Shown here one piece after another: positions 1 to 8,921 of a DNA stretch of 33,121 bases. Origin of the DNA: Pseudomonadota bacterium (GTDB taxonomy: Bacteria; Pseudomonadota; Alphaproteobacteria; Acetobacterales; Acetobacteraceae). The position numbers were made by a program, and so were the translations under genes. A model generated the notes under the pieces. That model worked only from the letters and a program-made list of their open reading frames with translations. It searched no databases and was not told the origin of the DNA. The stretch is taken from positions 1 to 33,121 of the forward strand of contig JAKAZO010000029.1 in the NCBI GenBank assembly GCA_021815825.1, written 5' to 3'. Within the stretch, counting starts at the first letter, position 1. Each line of letters starts with the position of its first letter.

Positions 1-287
1 GCGCCGGCGGCCTGGATGTAGCCCGCATTCATCAGCGTGCCGGCCTGCTTGAGCGCCACGCCCGTGCCGCCAGCAAGATCAACGACCGCCCGGACCCCGT
101 CCGGCGCCACGACTACGCCGCCGGTGGCATGGATCAAGCCCAAGGTGTCGAGGCTCGGATCGAGGATCGAGGACTGGACGGCGACGCCCCGCGTGACATC
201 GACGACGCTGCCGCTCGCGAATGTGGCAGGGGTCACCGTGACGGTGACGCTGCTGGAGTAGGTACCCGTATAGTTGCCAGAGGCCAT
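1..287 (-). CDS. Adhesin/autotransporter-like repeat protein, N-terminal part
   Basis: An open frame starts with ATG at 287 on the minus strand and runs without a stop to the left edge (about 95 codons seen). An AGGGA/AGGA-rich ribosome site lies just upstream (minus strand, near 290-299). The product is rich in Gly, Ala, Val, Ser and Thr, with beta-strand-like stretches such as VTVTVTPATF and, near the edge, the phrase GTLMNAGYIQAAG. The 'N-A-G-x-I' wording is typical of the repeats of large beta-helix adhesins and autotransporters. No hydrophobic signal peptide is visible at this N-terminus, so if it is exported it would need a leaderless route (for example type I secretion) or a different start. 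The family call rests on composition and phrase pattern only; the C-terminus, which would settle it, is outside the window. Confidence 0.55.
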   Translation of the reverse strand, partial: MASGNYTGTYSSSVTVTVTPATFASGSVVDVTRGVAVQSSILDPSLDTLGLIHATGGVVVAPDGVRAVVDLAGGTGVALKQAGTLMNAGYIQAAG

Positions 288-492
288 CGTCCTGGTCCCT
301 TCTCGCCGGTCAGACGCGATGGGCACGCGGCATTGCACGTCACCGCAGCTGAGCCGCTCCGTCCCACCACTGTGTGTATCGGAGCGCCCTGCTGATTGCA
401 ACCAAAACCGCGCGTGCAGCCGCGACAGATCTGTGACTTTATTGCCGTTCTCCGCGGTTCGTGCGGGGCGATCATGATGTCGTGAGGACCCG

Positions 493-1392
493 ATGGGCAT
501 GCGCAAGGTCTGGATCGAGGTGGCGTTGAACGGGCCATGGGGCCGGGCGCGCCAGCCTGGAATTCCCGTCGCCGAGGCGGAGATCATCGCCGATGGCATC
601 GCCTGTGCGGAGGCCGGGGCCGCGGTCATCCACCTCCATGCCTACGACGCGGCGACCGGGCGGCAGCGCGACGACTGGCAGATCTATGCGCGCATCATCG
701 AAGGCATCCGGGCGCGCGTGGATGCGATCGTCTATCCCACCATTCCGCTCGCCGGCTCGGCCTATGCCGGAGCCGAAGGCGACGCCGCGGCGCGCTTCGC
801 GCATGTCGAGGCGCTGGCGGCGCGCGGGCTGATCGAATGGACGGTGGTCGATCCCGGATCGGTCAACTTCGTCCGCTTCGGCGCGGAGGCGAGGGAAGGC
901 GCCGGGTTCGTCTATCTCAACCCGCCCGACCACGTCGCTGAGGGGCTGCGCCTCGCGACCCGGCACCGGCTGCATCCATCCTACGCGATCTACGAGCCCG
1001 GGTTCCTGCGGCTTGGCGCCGCCATGGCGGCGGGTGCGCACGGGTTGCCGGCGCCGATCTACCGCTTGATGTTCTCTGACGAATTCGCCTGGGGGCTGCC
1101 CCCGGCGCCGGCCTTTCTCGATGCCTATCTGGCGCTGCTGGCCCGCGAGGCGCCGGCCGGCGTACCCTGGATGGTGGCCGGGCTCGGGGTCGACGTCACG
1201 CCGCTGATCGCTCCCGCCGTGGCGGCGGGCGGGCATGTCCGCGTCGGGCTGGAGGATGCGCCCTGGGGCTCGGAGCGCAGCAACCGGGCCTGGGTCGAGG
1301 CGGCACTCCACCAGGTGACGGCAGCCGGTGGCGCGGCAGCAGACGCAGCCTCGGTGCGGGCGGCGCTTGCGCGCCCGGCCGCCGCGGAGTAA
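493..1392 (+). CDS. BKACE-family beta-keto acid cleavage enzyme (DUF849)
   Basis: A 299-residue protein of the BKACE (3-keto-5-aminohexanoate cleavage enzyme-like) family. These are Zn-dependent TIM-barrel enzymes that cleave a beta-keto acid with acetyl-CoA to give acetoacetate and a new CoA ester. Family marks seen: an N-terminal VALNGPWG strand, AGAAVIHLHAYD (residues about 43-54, with the HxH metal ligands), and the C-terminal GHVRVGLEDAPWG segment. Length is normal for the family. The chosen ATG at 493 has a GTGAGGA ribosome site 4-10 bases upstream; a second ATG at 499 is possible. The substrate cannot be read from sequence, because the family is broad. It lies 30 bp upstream of argG on the same strand, but no functional link to arginine synthesis is known. 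Confidence 0.85.
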   Translation: MGMRKVWIEVALNGPWGRARQPGIPVAEAEIIADGIACAEAGAAVIHLHAYDAATGRQRDDWQIYARIIEGIRARVDAIVYPTIPLAGSAYAGAEGDAAARFAHVEALAARGLIEWTVVDPGSVNFVRFGAEAREGAGFVYLNPPDHVAEGLRLATRHRLHPSYAIYEPGFLRLGAAMAAGAHGLPAPIYRLMFSDEFAWGLPPAPAFLDAYLALLAREAPAGVPWMVAGLGVDVTPLIAPAVAAGGHVRVGLEDAPWGSERSNRAWVEAALHQVTAAGGAAADAASVRAALARPAAAE

Positions 1393-1422
1393 CCGGCCCC
1401 GGTTCGGACCAGGGAGCGCGTG

Positions 1423-2652
1423 ATGGCGGCGAAGGGTGTGAAAAAGGTCGTGCTGGCCTATTCCGGAGGGCTCGACACCAGCGTGATCCTGCGCTGGCTG
1501 CAGCAGACCTATCGCTGCGAGGTCGTGACCTTCACCGCGGATCTCGGCCAGGGCGAGGAGCTCGAACCCGCGCGCCGCAAGGCCGAGATGTTCGGCATCA
1601 CCGAGATTTTCGTCGAGGATCTGCGCGAGACGTTCGTGAAGGACTTCGTCTTTCCGATGTTTCGCGCCAACGCGCTCTACGAGGGCCAGTATTTGCTGGG
1701 CACCTCCATCGCCCGCCCGCTCATCGCTCAGCGCCAGATCGAGATCGCCGAGCAGGTCGGCGCCGATGCGGTGGCCCACGGCGCAACCGGCAAGGGCAAC
1801 GACCAGGTCCGCTTCGAACTCGCCTACTATGCCCTCAACCCGGACGTGAAGGTGATCGCGCCGTGGCGCGAATGGGATCTCACCAGCCGCACCCGGCTGC
1901 TCGCCTTCGCCGAGGCGAATCAGATCCCCATCGCCAAGGACAAGCGCGGCGAGGCGCCGTTCTCCGTCGACGCCAATCTGCTGCACTCCTCCTCGGAGGG
2001 GAAGATCCTCGAGGACCCCGGCGCCGAGCCGGACGAGATCGTCTATCAGCGCACCATCCGCCCGGAGGACGCGCCGGACCGCGCAACGATGATCAGCATC
2101 GAGTTCGAGCGCGGGGACCCGGTGGCGATCGACGGGGTGCGGCTGTCGCCGGCGGCGCTGCTGGCCCGGCTCAATCAGCTCGGCCACGACAATGGTATCG
2201 GCCGGCTCGATCTGGTCGAGAATCGCTTCGTCGGCATGAAGTCGCGCGGCGTCTATGAGACACCGGGCGGCACCATCCTGCTCGCCGCGCATCGCGGCAT
2301 CGAGAGCATCACCCTCGATCGCGAGGCGGCGCATCTCAAGGACAGCCTGATGCCGCGCTATGCGGAGCTGATCTACAACGGCTTCTGGTTCAGCCCGGAG
2401 CGGCGGATGCTGCAGGCGCTCATCGATGCCAGCCAGGCCTCCGTCTCCGGCCAGGTGCGGATGAAGCTCTACAAGGGTAACGCGACCGTCATCGGACGCG
2501 AGAGCCCGAACAGCCTCTATTCGATGAACATGGTCACGTTCGAGGATGACCAGGGCGCCTACGACCAGGTGGACGCGGCCGGCTTCATCAAGCTGAATGC
2601 GCTGCGCCTGCGCCTCGGCGCGCGCGCCGGGCGGCGCGGCGGCGCGCTGTAG
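1423..2652 (+). CDS. argG: Argininosuccinate synthase
   Basis: Cytoplasmic enzyme joining citrulline and aspartate with ATP to make argininosuccinate, the seventh step of arginine synthesis. The N-terminal [15 protein letters not shown] is the ATP-pyrophosphatase P-loop of the family; further marks are [11 protein letters not shown], the [13 protein letters not shown] segment and the [15 protein letters not shown] region. The length of 409 residues is standard. An AGGGAG ribosome site at 1411-1416 gives good spacing for ATG 1423; a GTG directly in front at 1420 is an in-frame alternative. The C-terminal tail is Arg/Gly-rich ([13 protein letters not shown]), a common high-GC extension. It follows the BKACE gene by 30 bp and precedes the M20 hydrolase by 14 bp, so the three may be co-transcribed. 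Confidence 0.97.
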   Translation: MAAKGVKKVVLAYSGGLDTSVILRWLQQTYRCEVVTFTADLGQGEELEPARRKAEMFGITEIFVEDLRETFVKDFVFPMFRANALYEGQYLLGTSIARPLIAQRQIEIAEQVGADAVAHGATGKGNDQVRFELAYYALNPDVKVIAPWREWDLTSRTRLLAFAEANQIPIAKDKRGEAPFSVDANLLHSSSEGKILEDPGAEPDEIVYQRTIRPEDAPDRATMISIEFERGDPVAIDGVRLSPAALLARLNQLGHDNGIGRLDLVENRFVGMKSRGVYETPGGTILLAAHRGIESITLDREAAHLKDSLMPRYAELIYNGFWFSPERRMLQALIDASQASVSGQVRMKLYKGNATVIGRESPNSLYSMNMVTFEDDQGAYDQVDAAGFIKLNALRLRLGARAGRRGGAL

Positions 2653-2666
2653 CAGAGGGTGACGCG

Positions 2667-3842
2667 GTGCCGGTGATCAATCGCATCGCCGCGTTTCACG
2701 ATGAGCTGACGGCGTGGCGGCGCGACCTGCACGCCCATCCCGAGCTCGGCTTCGAGGAGCATCGGACGAGCGCCTTCGTCGCTGGAAAGCTTGCCGAATG
2801 GGGTATCACGGTGACGCTCGGCATCGCCGGCACCGGTCTTGTCGGCACGCTCCGCGTCGGCGCCAGCCCGCGCACCATCGGCATCCGGGCCGATATGGAC
2901 GCGCTGCCGATGGCCGAGGGCGGTAGCCTCGCGCATCGCTCGCAGCGTGAAGGCGTGATGCACGCCTGTGGCCATGACGGGCACACGACCATGCTGCTCG
3001 GCGCCGCGCGCTACCTTGCCGAGACGCGCAATTTCGACGGCACAGTGCATTTCATCTTCCAGCCCGCCGAGGAAGGGCTCGGCGGTGGACGAAAGATGGT
3101 GGAGGAAGGGCTGTTCAAGCGCTTCCCCTGCGACGCGGTCTATGGCGCGCACAACGATCCCAGCCTGCCCGTCGGCACGATCCTTGCCGCGCCGGGGCTT
3201 GCATCGGCCTGTTCGGACCGGTTCTGGATCACCGTCACCGGCGAGGGCGGACATGGCGCGCGGCCGCATCTGGCGATCGATCCGGTGCTGGTCGGCGCGC
3301 ATATCGTGCTCGCGCTGCAGAGCGTCGTCGCCCGCCGGCTCGATCCGGCGGATCCGGCGGTCGTTTCGGTGACGCAGTTCCACGCCGGCAGTACCGGCAA
3401 CGTCATCCCCGCGGAGGCCGTGCTGAACGGCACGGCGCGGGCACTGACCGCCGCGGTGCAGGATCGGCTCGCGGCGCTGATCGCGGAGATCGCCGAAGGC
3501 ACCGCGCAGGCTCATGGTGCGCGCGCGGTGGTGGATTACCGGCGCGGCTACCCGCCGGTGGTGAACGCTGAGGACCCGACCGATCGCGCCGCAGCGGCGG
3601 CCGAGCGCGTGGTCGGCACGGCGGGCGTCCTGCGCGCGGCCGCACCGATGCTGGGCGGGGAGGATTTCGCCTACATGGCGGCGGCGGCGCCGGGCTGCTT
3701 CGTGCGCATCGGCCAGGCGGACCCGGACCGCGGCGGGGTCGGCGTGCATCATCCGGACTATGATTTCAACGATGCCATCCTGCCGATCGGTGCCTCGCTG
3801 TGGGCGACGCTGGTCGAGCAGACGCTTGATCACCGAGGCTGA
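2667..3842 (+). CDS. M20-family amidohydrolase (hippurate hydrolase-like)
   Basis: A 391-residue metallopeptidase/amidohydrolase of the M20D group (HipO/IAA-amino acid hydrolase type), which cleaves N-acyl amino acids. Seen in order: DLHAHPELGFEEHRT near the N-terminus, GIRADMDALPM (about residues 72-82), HACGHDGHTTMLLGAA (metal-binding Cys/His), QPAEEGLGGGRKM (catalytic Glu pair) and GGEDFAYM near the C-terminus. It starts with GTG at 2667 behind an AGAGGG-like ribosome site. It follows argG closely (14 bp), so a role in N-acyl amino acid turnover fits equally with that neighbour. Family members that cleave hippurate release benzoate and glycine, which would feed the aromatic genes further right, but sequence alone does not show this substrate. 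Confidence 0.88.
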   Translation: MPVINRIAAFHDELTAWRRDLHAHPELGFEEHRTSAFVAGKLAEWGITVTLGIAGTGLVGTLRVGASPRTIGIRADMDALPMAEGGSLAHRSQREGVMHACGHDGHTTMLLGAARYLAETRNFDGTVHFIFQPAEEGLGGGRKMVEEGLFKRFPCDAVYGAHNDPSLPVGTILAAPGLASACSDRFWITVTGEGGHGARPHLAIDPVLVGAHIVLALQSVVARRLDPADPAVVSVTQFHAGSTGNVIPAEAVLNGTARALTAAVQDRLAALIAEIAEGTAQAHGARAVVDYRRGYPPVVNAEDPTDRAAAAAERVVGTAGVLRAAAPMLGGEDFAYMAAAAPGCFVRIGQADPDRGGVGVHHPDYDFNDAILPIGASLWATLVEQTLDHRG

Positions 3843-3938
3843 TCCAGCCGGCGACCCCCAGGCGACAGCAACCTCCGGTCTGATGCCGCCGGTCCCGCCC
3901 GGGCAGAGCCGAGATCTGTTGCTGTAGACTCTATGGTT

Positions 3939-3988
3939 CTGGAGCACGGTCCGACCGGATGAATCCATCAGGTCGGACCGTGCTCTAG
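3939..3988. repeat. Long palindrome (REP-like dispersed element or strong hairpin)
   Basis: A perfect 15-bp inverted repeat, GAGCACGGTCCGACC (3942-3956) and GGTCGGACCGTGCTC (3971-3985). It extends past one mismatch by CT/AG on the outer ends and has an inner 4-bp GATG/CATC stem around the loop AATC. It lies between the M20 gene and phaA, with no T-run after it, so it does not look like an ordinary intrinsic terminator. Palindromes of this shape, flanked by CTAG, are common intergenic repeats in alphaproteobacteria. Confidence 0.75.
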
Positions 3989-4066
3989 CCAGTACCGCCG
4001 CACTTGACTACGCTGCACCCGCACATGGGCTGACATGCGGCAGCATCGCCGCGAGGGAGAAATCAC

Positions 4067-5239
4067 ATGGACGACATCGTCATCGTGGCCGCCGCCCGCA
4101 CCCCGGTGGGCAGCTTCAGCGGCGCGCTTGGCACCACTCCTGCCCACGAGCTTGGCAGCATCGCCATCAAGGCCGCGGTCGCGCGCGCGAAGCTCGAAGT
4201 GGGTGATGTGGACGAGGTCATCCTCGGCCAGATCCTCGTCGCCGGCCAGGGCATGAACCCGGCCCGCCAGGCCGCCCGCGCCGCTGGCATCCCGGACGAA
4301 AAGACCGCCTTCGGCATCAACCAGGTCTGCGGCTCCGGCCTGCGCACGGTGGCGCTCGCCGCCCAGCAGATCCGCACCGGCGAGAGCACCATCGTCGTCG
4401 CCGGCGGTCAGGAGAGCATGAGCCTCTCCCAGCACGCCGCCTTTCTTCGCGCCGGCGTCAAGATGGGCCAGCTCGATATGATGGATACCATGCTGAAGGA
4501 TGGGCTGTGGGACGTGTTCCACGGCTACCACATGGGCGTCACCGCCGAGAACGTCGCCAAAGCCTACCAGATCACGCGCGAGGAGCAGGACGCCTTCGCC
4601 CTCGCCTCGCAGCAGAAGGCCTCCGCGGCGCAGAAGGCGGGCCGGTTCAAGGACGAGATCACGTCCGTGACCGTCAAGACCCGCAAGGGCGAAACCGTTG
4701 TCGCGGACGACGAGTATATCCGCCACGACGCGACGCTCGAGAGCATGGCGAAGCTGCGCCCGGCCTTCGCCAAGGACGGCACCGTGACGGCGGCGAACGC
4801 ATCCGGCATCAATGACGGCGCGGCGGCGCTCGTGGTGATGTCGGCCAAGGAGGCGGCGAAGCGCGGCCTCACCCCGCTCGCGCGCATCGCCGCTTTCGCC
4901 ACCGCCGGCGTCGATCCGGCGCTGATGGGCACGGGCCCGGTTCCGGCCAGCCAGAAAGCGCTGCAGCGCGCCGGTTGGAAGGCCGCCGACCTCGATCTCG
5001 TCGAGGCCAACGAAGCCTTCGCCGCCCAGGCCTGCGCCGTCAACAAGGGGCTCGGCTGGGATACCGAGAAGGTCAACGTCAATGGCGGCGCCATCGCCAT
5101 CGGTCACCCGATCGGCGCGTCCGGCGCGCGCATCCTCGTCACGCTGCTGCACGAGATGGGCAAGCGCAATGCGCACAAGGGCCTTGCCACGCTGTGCATC
5201 GGCGGCGGCATGGGCGTCGCCATGTGCGTCGAGCGCTGA
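4067..5239 (+). CDS. phaA: Acetyl-CoA C-acetyltransferase (beta-ketothiolase)
   Basis: A 390-residue biosynthetic-type thiolase condensing two acetyl-CoA into acetoacetyl-CoA, the first step of polyhydroxybutyrate synthesis; it can also run in the thiolytic direction. Seen: the N-terminal [18 protein letters not shown], the nucleophilic Cys88 in [10 protein letters not shown], the GQESMS segment, NEAFAAQA, the catalytic His in [17 protein letters not shown] and the second active-site Cys in [11 protein letters not shown]. Length and motifs are those of PhaA. GGGAG ribosome site about 10 bases before ATG. phaB follows 131 bp downstream on the same strand, which supports the PHB role; no phaC is in the window. 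Confidence 0.94.
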   Translation: MDDIVIVAAARTPVGSFSGALGTTPAHELGSIAIKAAVARAKLEVGDVDEVILGQILVAGQGMNPARQAARAAGIPDEKTAFGINQVCGSGLRTVALAAQQIRTGESTIVVAGGQESMSLSQHAAFLRAGVKMGQLDMMDTMLKDGLWDVFHGYHMGVTAENVAKAYQITREEQDAFALASQQKASAAQKAGRFKDEITSVTVKTRKGETVVADDEYIRHDATLESMAKLRPAFAKDGTVTAANASGINDGAAALVVMSAKEAAKRGLTPLARIAAFATAGVDPALMGTGPVPASQKALQRAGWKAADLDLVEANEAFAAQACAVNKGLGWDTEKVNVNGGAIAIGHPIGASGARILVTLLHEMGKRNAHKGLATLCIGGGMGVAMCVER

Positions 5240-5251
5240 ATCCGGGACTCA

Positions 5252-5279
5252 GGCCGGCCGTGGGTTTCCGCGGCCGGCC
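5252..5279 (+). terminator. GC-rich hairpin after phaA
   Basis: Arms GGCCGGCCGTGG (5252-5263) and CCGCGGCCGGCC (5268-5279) around the loop GTTT form a 12-bp stem with one G-U wobble. It begins 12 bases after the phaA stop. No T-run follows, so it may end transcription weakly, protect the phaA message 3' end, or both. Confidence 0.5.
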
Positions 5280-5329
5280 GGCGCTTCCTCGGTGACCGCG
5301 TTGGGCAACTGATCTACAGGAAGAAATTG

Positions 5330-5349
5330 CGGCCGGCCTGAACCGGCCG
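5330..5349 (+). other. Second hairpin in the phaA-phaB gap
   Basis: Arms CGGCCGG (5330-5336) and CCGGCCG (5343-5349) with the loop CCTGAA and a short T-run after it (GTTTGG). It lies 21 bases before phaB and just before its ribosome site, so it could act as a terminator or affect phaB translation. Arm sequence matches the core of the hairpin at 5252-5279. Confidence 0.4.
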
Positions 5350-5370
5350 TTTGGAAGCAGGGAGAGCAAT

Positions 5371-6093
5371 ATGGCCAGAGTGGCACTCGTCACCGGCGGT
5401 ACCCGCGGCATCGGCGCCGCGATCAGCCACGCACTCAAGGCAGCGGGACGAACGGTCATCGCCACCTATCACGGGAATGACGCCGCCGCTGCCGCCTTCC
5501 ATGCCGAAAGCGGCATCAAGGCGGTCCGGTTTGATGTCGCCAGTTTCGAGGCCTGCCAGGAGGCAGCGGCGAAGATCGCCGCCGAGGATGGCCCGATCGA
5601 GATCCTGGTCAACAATGCCGGCATCACCCGCGACGCCGGCTTCTCGCGCATGACGCCGGAGATGTGGCACGCCGTCATCGAGACGAATCTCTCCTCGGTC
5701 TTCAACATGACCAAGGCTGTGTTCGACGGTATGCGAGCGAAGAAGTTTGGCCGCATCGTCAACATCAGCAGCATCAACGGCCAGGCCGGCCAAGCGGGGC
5801 AGGCGAACTACTCGGCGGCAAAAGCGGCGCTGTTCGGCTTCACCAAGGCGTTGGCCCTGGAAGGTGCCCGTCACGGCATCACCGTCAACGCCCTCGCCCC
5901 TGGCTACATCGATACCGACATGGTTCGCGCCGTCCCTGCCGACGTGCTGGAAAAGATCGTCGCCAAAATCCCCGTTGGGCGCCTCGGCAAGCCGGAGGAG
6001 ATTGCACGCGGTGTCGTGTTCCTCACCGACGAGGAGGCCGGCTACATCACCGGATCGACCCTGTCGATCAATGGCGGCCAGCACATGGACTGA
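5371..6093 (+). CDS. phaB: Acetoacetyl-CoA reductase (NADPH)
   Basis: A 240-residue short-chain dehydrogenase reducing acetoacetyl-CoA to (R)-3-hydroxybutyryl-CoA for PHB synthesis. Seen: the Rossmann start VALVTGGTRGIGAAIS (residues about 4-19), LVNNAGITRD, the catalytic Ser in NISSINGQAGQAGQ, the YSAAK Tyr/Lys pair and the C-terminal GSTLSINGGQHMD. The QAGQAGQxNYSAAK wording and the total length fit PhaB better than FabG. Ribosome site GGGAGAG about 6 bases before ATG. It follows phaA with two hairpins in between, so the pair may not be expressed in equal amounts. Confidence 0.92.
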   Translation: MARVALVTGGTRGIGAAISHALKAAGRTVIATYHGNDAAAAAFHAESGIKAVRFDVASFEACQEAAAKIAAEDGPIEILVNNAGITRDAGFSRMTPEMWHAVIETNLSSVFNMTKAVFDGMRAKKFGRIVNISSINGQAGQAGQANYSAAKAALFGFTKALALEGARHGITVNALAPGYIDTDMVRAVPADVLEKIVAKIPVGRLGKPEEIARGVVFLTDEEAGYITGSTLSINGGQHMD

Positions 6094-6134
6094 AGGGCGG
6101 AACCAAAGGGGCCGGCTGCTCCCTTGTAGCCCCG

Positions 6135-6158
6135 CCAGGGGGCCGGGGGGTCCCCTGG
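6135..6158. terminator. Hairpin between convergent phaB and polA
   Basis: Arms CCAGGGG (6135-6141) and CCCCTGG (6152-6158) with a G-rich loop, lying in the 72-bp gap between the ends of phaB (plus) and polA (minus). The position suits a two-way terminator, but there is no clear T-run on either side. Confidence 0.4.
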
Positions 6159-6165
6159 ATCCCGG

Positions 6166-8904
6166 TCAGTGGGCGTCGGCCCAGGTAGCGCCGATGCCGG
6201 TTTCGACCACCAGCGGCACCGACAGGGTGGCGGCCTCTTCCATGACGCGGCGGGCGATGGATGCAACCGCTTCCGCCTCGGCCGCTGGTGCCTCGAACAG
6301 CAGTTCGTCGTGGACCTGCAGTACCAGCTGGGCTGCCGACCCGGCGAATGCCGCCGGAAGGCGTACCATCGCGCGCTTGATCACGTCCGCCGCCCCGCCC
6401 TGCAGCGGCGCGTTGATGGCCTGCCGCTCGGCATAGGCGCGCCGGGCCGGACTGCGGTCGCCGATGCCGGGGATGTAGCAGCGCCGCCCGAATGGGGTCT
6501 GCACGAAGCCTTGTCGGCGCGCGGCCTCCTTCGTCCGCTCCATGTAGGCGCGGATCTCGGGATAGCGGGCGAAATAGGCATCGATGTAGGTGCGCGCCTG
6601 ACCCGGCTCGATGCCGAGCTGGCGGGCGAGGCCGAAGGCGGAGATGCCGTAGATGATGCCGAAATTGATCGCTTTCGCCCGCCGCCGCGTGAGCGCATCC
6701 ATGCCCGCCATCGGCACGCCGAACACTTCGCTGGCCGTGCGCGCATGGATATCCTCGCCGAGGCGGAAGCTTTCGCGCAGGGCTGGGATGTCGGCGACAT
6801 GGGCGAGCAGGCGCAGTTCGATCTGCGAGTAGTCGGCGCTGACCAGCCGCCAGCCCGGTTCGGCGATGAAGGCGCGCCGGATGCGCCCACCCTCCTCGGT
6901 GCGGACAGGGATATTCTGCAGATTGGGGTCCGTCGAAGACAACCGCCCGGTGGTCGTCGCCGCCATGGCGAAACTGGTGTGCACCCGGCCGGTCGCGGGG
7001 TCGATCTGCGTGACCAGCGCGTCCGCATAGGTGGATTTCAGCTTGGCGAGCTGACGCCATTCCAGGATGCGCGCCGGCAGCGCGTGGCCCTGCTCCGCTA
7101 GCTCCTGCAGCACGGCCGCATCCGTTCCCCAGGCGCCGGTCTTCATGCGCTTGCCGCCGGCGAGCCCCATGTCCTCGAACAGCACCTCGCCCAACTGTTT
7201 CGGGCTGGCGAGATTGAAGCTGCGCCCGGCGAGGCCATGGATTTCAGCCTCCATGATGGCCATGCGCGCGGCGAACTCGGTCGAGATGCGGCCCAGTTCG
7301 GCCGCGTCCACTTTCACCCCAGCCTGCTCCATGGCCAGGAGCACCGCGATCAGCCGGCGATCCACCTGCTCGTACCAGGCCAGCGCGCCAGCCTCGCGCA
7401 GGCGTGGCCGCAGCGCGTGCCATAGCCGCAGCGTCACATCCGCGTCTTCGGCGGCGTAGGCGGTCGCGCGATCCAGCGCGACCTCGGCAAACCCGATCCG
7501 CGAGCGACCGGTGCCGGTGACTTCGTCGTAGCTGATCGGGCGATGGCCGAGATGCAGCGCGGACAACTCGTCCATGCCATGCCCGTGCGCGCCGGCTTCC
7601 TGGGCATAGGAAATCAGCATCGTGTCGTCGATCGGCGCGATCGTCGTCAGGCCGGCCTTGGCGAAGACCTGGAGGTCGAATTTCGCGTTCTGGAAAACCT
7701 TCAACACCGCTGCATCGGCGAACAGGCCGGCGAGCGCCGCGAGCGCCGCCGCCGGTTCGGCCTGGGGCGTCTCGCTGACATGGCGCAGCGGCACATAGCA
7801 GGCCCGGCCCGGCGCCGTGGCGAGCGAGAAGCCGACGATCCGCGCCCGGCGAGGGTCGAGCCCGTCGGTTTCGGTGTCAACGGCGACGAGCCCCTCGCAT
7901 GTTGCCTCGGCGACCCACTCTTGCAGTGCCGCCAGCGTCGTCACGGTGACGTAGGGGCCGAAACCATGGCCGCTCGGCGCTGGGGCCTTCGCGGGGGACG
8001 GCGGCGATGCGGGCGAAGGCGGGTCTGCCGAGGAAGCAGCCGGGGCGGGGCGGTCCGCGTCGAGCCCGAGCCTGGCGATGATGCTGCGGAACCCTTGTTC
8101 GCGCAGCCAGGCGGCCAGCCGGGCCCGATCGGGCTCGCGCACCGCCAGCGCGTCCAGCGGCAGCGGCAGCGGCGCGTCGGCGCGCAGCGTCACCAGAATG
8201 CGCGAGAGGCGGGCGGCGTCGGCGTGAGCGAGCAGGGCATCGCGCCGCTTGGACGGCTTCATTCCCGGGGCGGCCGCCAGTACCCCTTCCAGATCGCCGA
8301 ACTCGGCGAGCAGCTGGGCCGCGGTCTTGGCGCCGATGCCGGGCACGCCCGGAACATTGTCCACCGGGTCCCCGATCAGTGCCTGGGCGTCGATCATCCG
8401 TTCCGGTGGCACGCCGAACTTGGCGACCACCTCCTCGAGCCCGATTGGAGCCTGCTTGATCGGATCCAGCAGCGCGACCCCGGGGCGGATCAGCTGCATC
8501 AGGTCCTTGTCCGAGGAGACGATCGTCACCTCGCCGCCCGCGCAGCGCGCGGCCTCGGCGTAGGCGGCGATGAGATCATCTGCCTCCCAATCGGCGAGCT
8601 CGATGGCCGGCACGCCGAACGCCTCGGTCGCTGTGCGCACGAGCGCGAATTGCGGGACCAGCTCCGCGGGCGGCTCGGGCCGGTGCGCCTTGTAGCGGTC
8701 AAAGAGCCGGGTGCGGAAGGTGGCGCGCCCAGCGTCGAAAATCACGGCGAGATGGGTGCCCGCATGCTCGCGGAGCAGCCGGCTCAGCATGTTGGTGAAG
8801 CCGAAGACCGCGTTGACCGGCGTCCCGTCCGGTCGGGTCATCGGCGGCAGCGCATGGAAGGCGCGGAAAATGAAGCCCGAGCCGTCGACCAGGACCAGGC
8901 GCAT
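6166..8904 (-). CDS. polA: DNA polymerase I
   Basis: A 912-residue repair and Okazaki-fragment polymerase with all three domains. Residues 1 to about 280: 5'-3' exonuclease (LVLVDGSGFIFRAFHALPP, SSDKDLMQL, GIGAKTA helix-hairpin-helix). Residues about 287-315: a Pro/Ala-rich linker. Then an apparently active 3'-5' proofreading domain with the DxE pair in VAVDTETDGLD and a Tyr-x3-Asp exo III (YAAEDADVT). Then the polymerase: motif A DYSQIELRLLAHV, motif B RRRAKAINFGIIYGIS, motif C QVHDELLFEAP. Length is normal. ATG at 8904; the small CHCC zinc-finger gene ends 17 bp upstream on the same strand and may share its transcript. Confidence 0.98.
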   Translation of the reverse strand: MRLVLVDGSGFIFRAFHALPPMTRPDGTPVNAVFGFTNMLSRLLREHAGTHLAVIFDAGRATFRTRLFDRYKAHRPEPPAELVPQFALVRTATEAFGVPAIELADWEADDLIAAYAEAARCAGGEVTIVSSDKDLMQLIRPGVALLDPIKQAPIGLEEVVAKFGVPPERMIDAQALIGDPVDNVPGVPGIGAKTAAQLLAEFGDLEGVLAAAPGMKPSKRRDALLAHADAARLSRILVTLRADAPLPLPLDALAVREPDRARLAAWLREQGFRSIIARLGLDADRPAPAASSADPPSPASPPSPAKAPAPSGHGFGPYVTVTTLAALQEWVAEATCEGLVAVDTETDGLDPRRARIVGFSLATAPGRACYVPLRHVSETPQAEPAAALAALAGLFADAAVLKVFQNAKFDLQVFAKAGLTTIAPIDDTMLISYAQEAGAHGHGMDELSALHLGHRPISYDEVTGTGRSRIGFAEVALDRATAYAAEDADVTLRLWHALRPRLREAGALAWYEQVDRRLIAVLLAMEQAGVKVDAAELGRISTEFAARMAIMEAEIHGLAGRSFNLASPKQLGEVLFEDMGLAGGKRMKTGAWGTDAAVLQELAEQGHALPARILEWRQLAKLKSTYADALVTQIDPATGRVHTSFAMAATTTGRLSSTDPNLQNIPVRTEEGGRIRRAFIAEPGWRLVSADYSQIELRLLAHVADIPALRESFRLGEDIHARTASEVFGVPMAGMDALTRRRAKAINFGIIYGISAFGLARQLGIEPGQARTYIDAYFARYPEIRAYMERTKEAARRQGFVQTPFGRRCYIPGIGDRSPARRAYAERQAINAPLQGGAADVIKRAMVRLPAAFAGSAAQLVLQVHDELLFEAPAAEAEAVASIARRVMEEAATLSVPLVVETGIGATWADAH

Positions 8905-8921
8905 CGGCGCGGGCTCCGGGC

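Noticed and set aside
472-2334. Long open frame on the minus strand across the BKACE and argG genes
   Set aside because: It is antisense to two clear genes, Arg/Gly/Asp-rich in composition, and has no family motif; such frames are expected at this GC content.
2667-3842. M20 hydrolase as a hippurate-to-benzoate feeder of the aromatic cluster
   Set aside because: It is 11 kb from the cluster, sits tight behind argG, and the family's substrates cannot be told apart from sequence.
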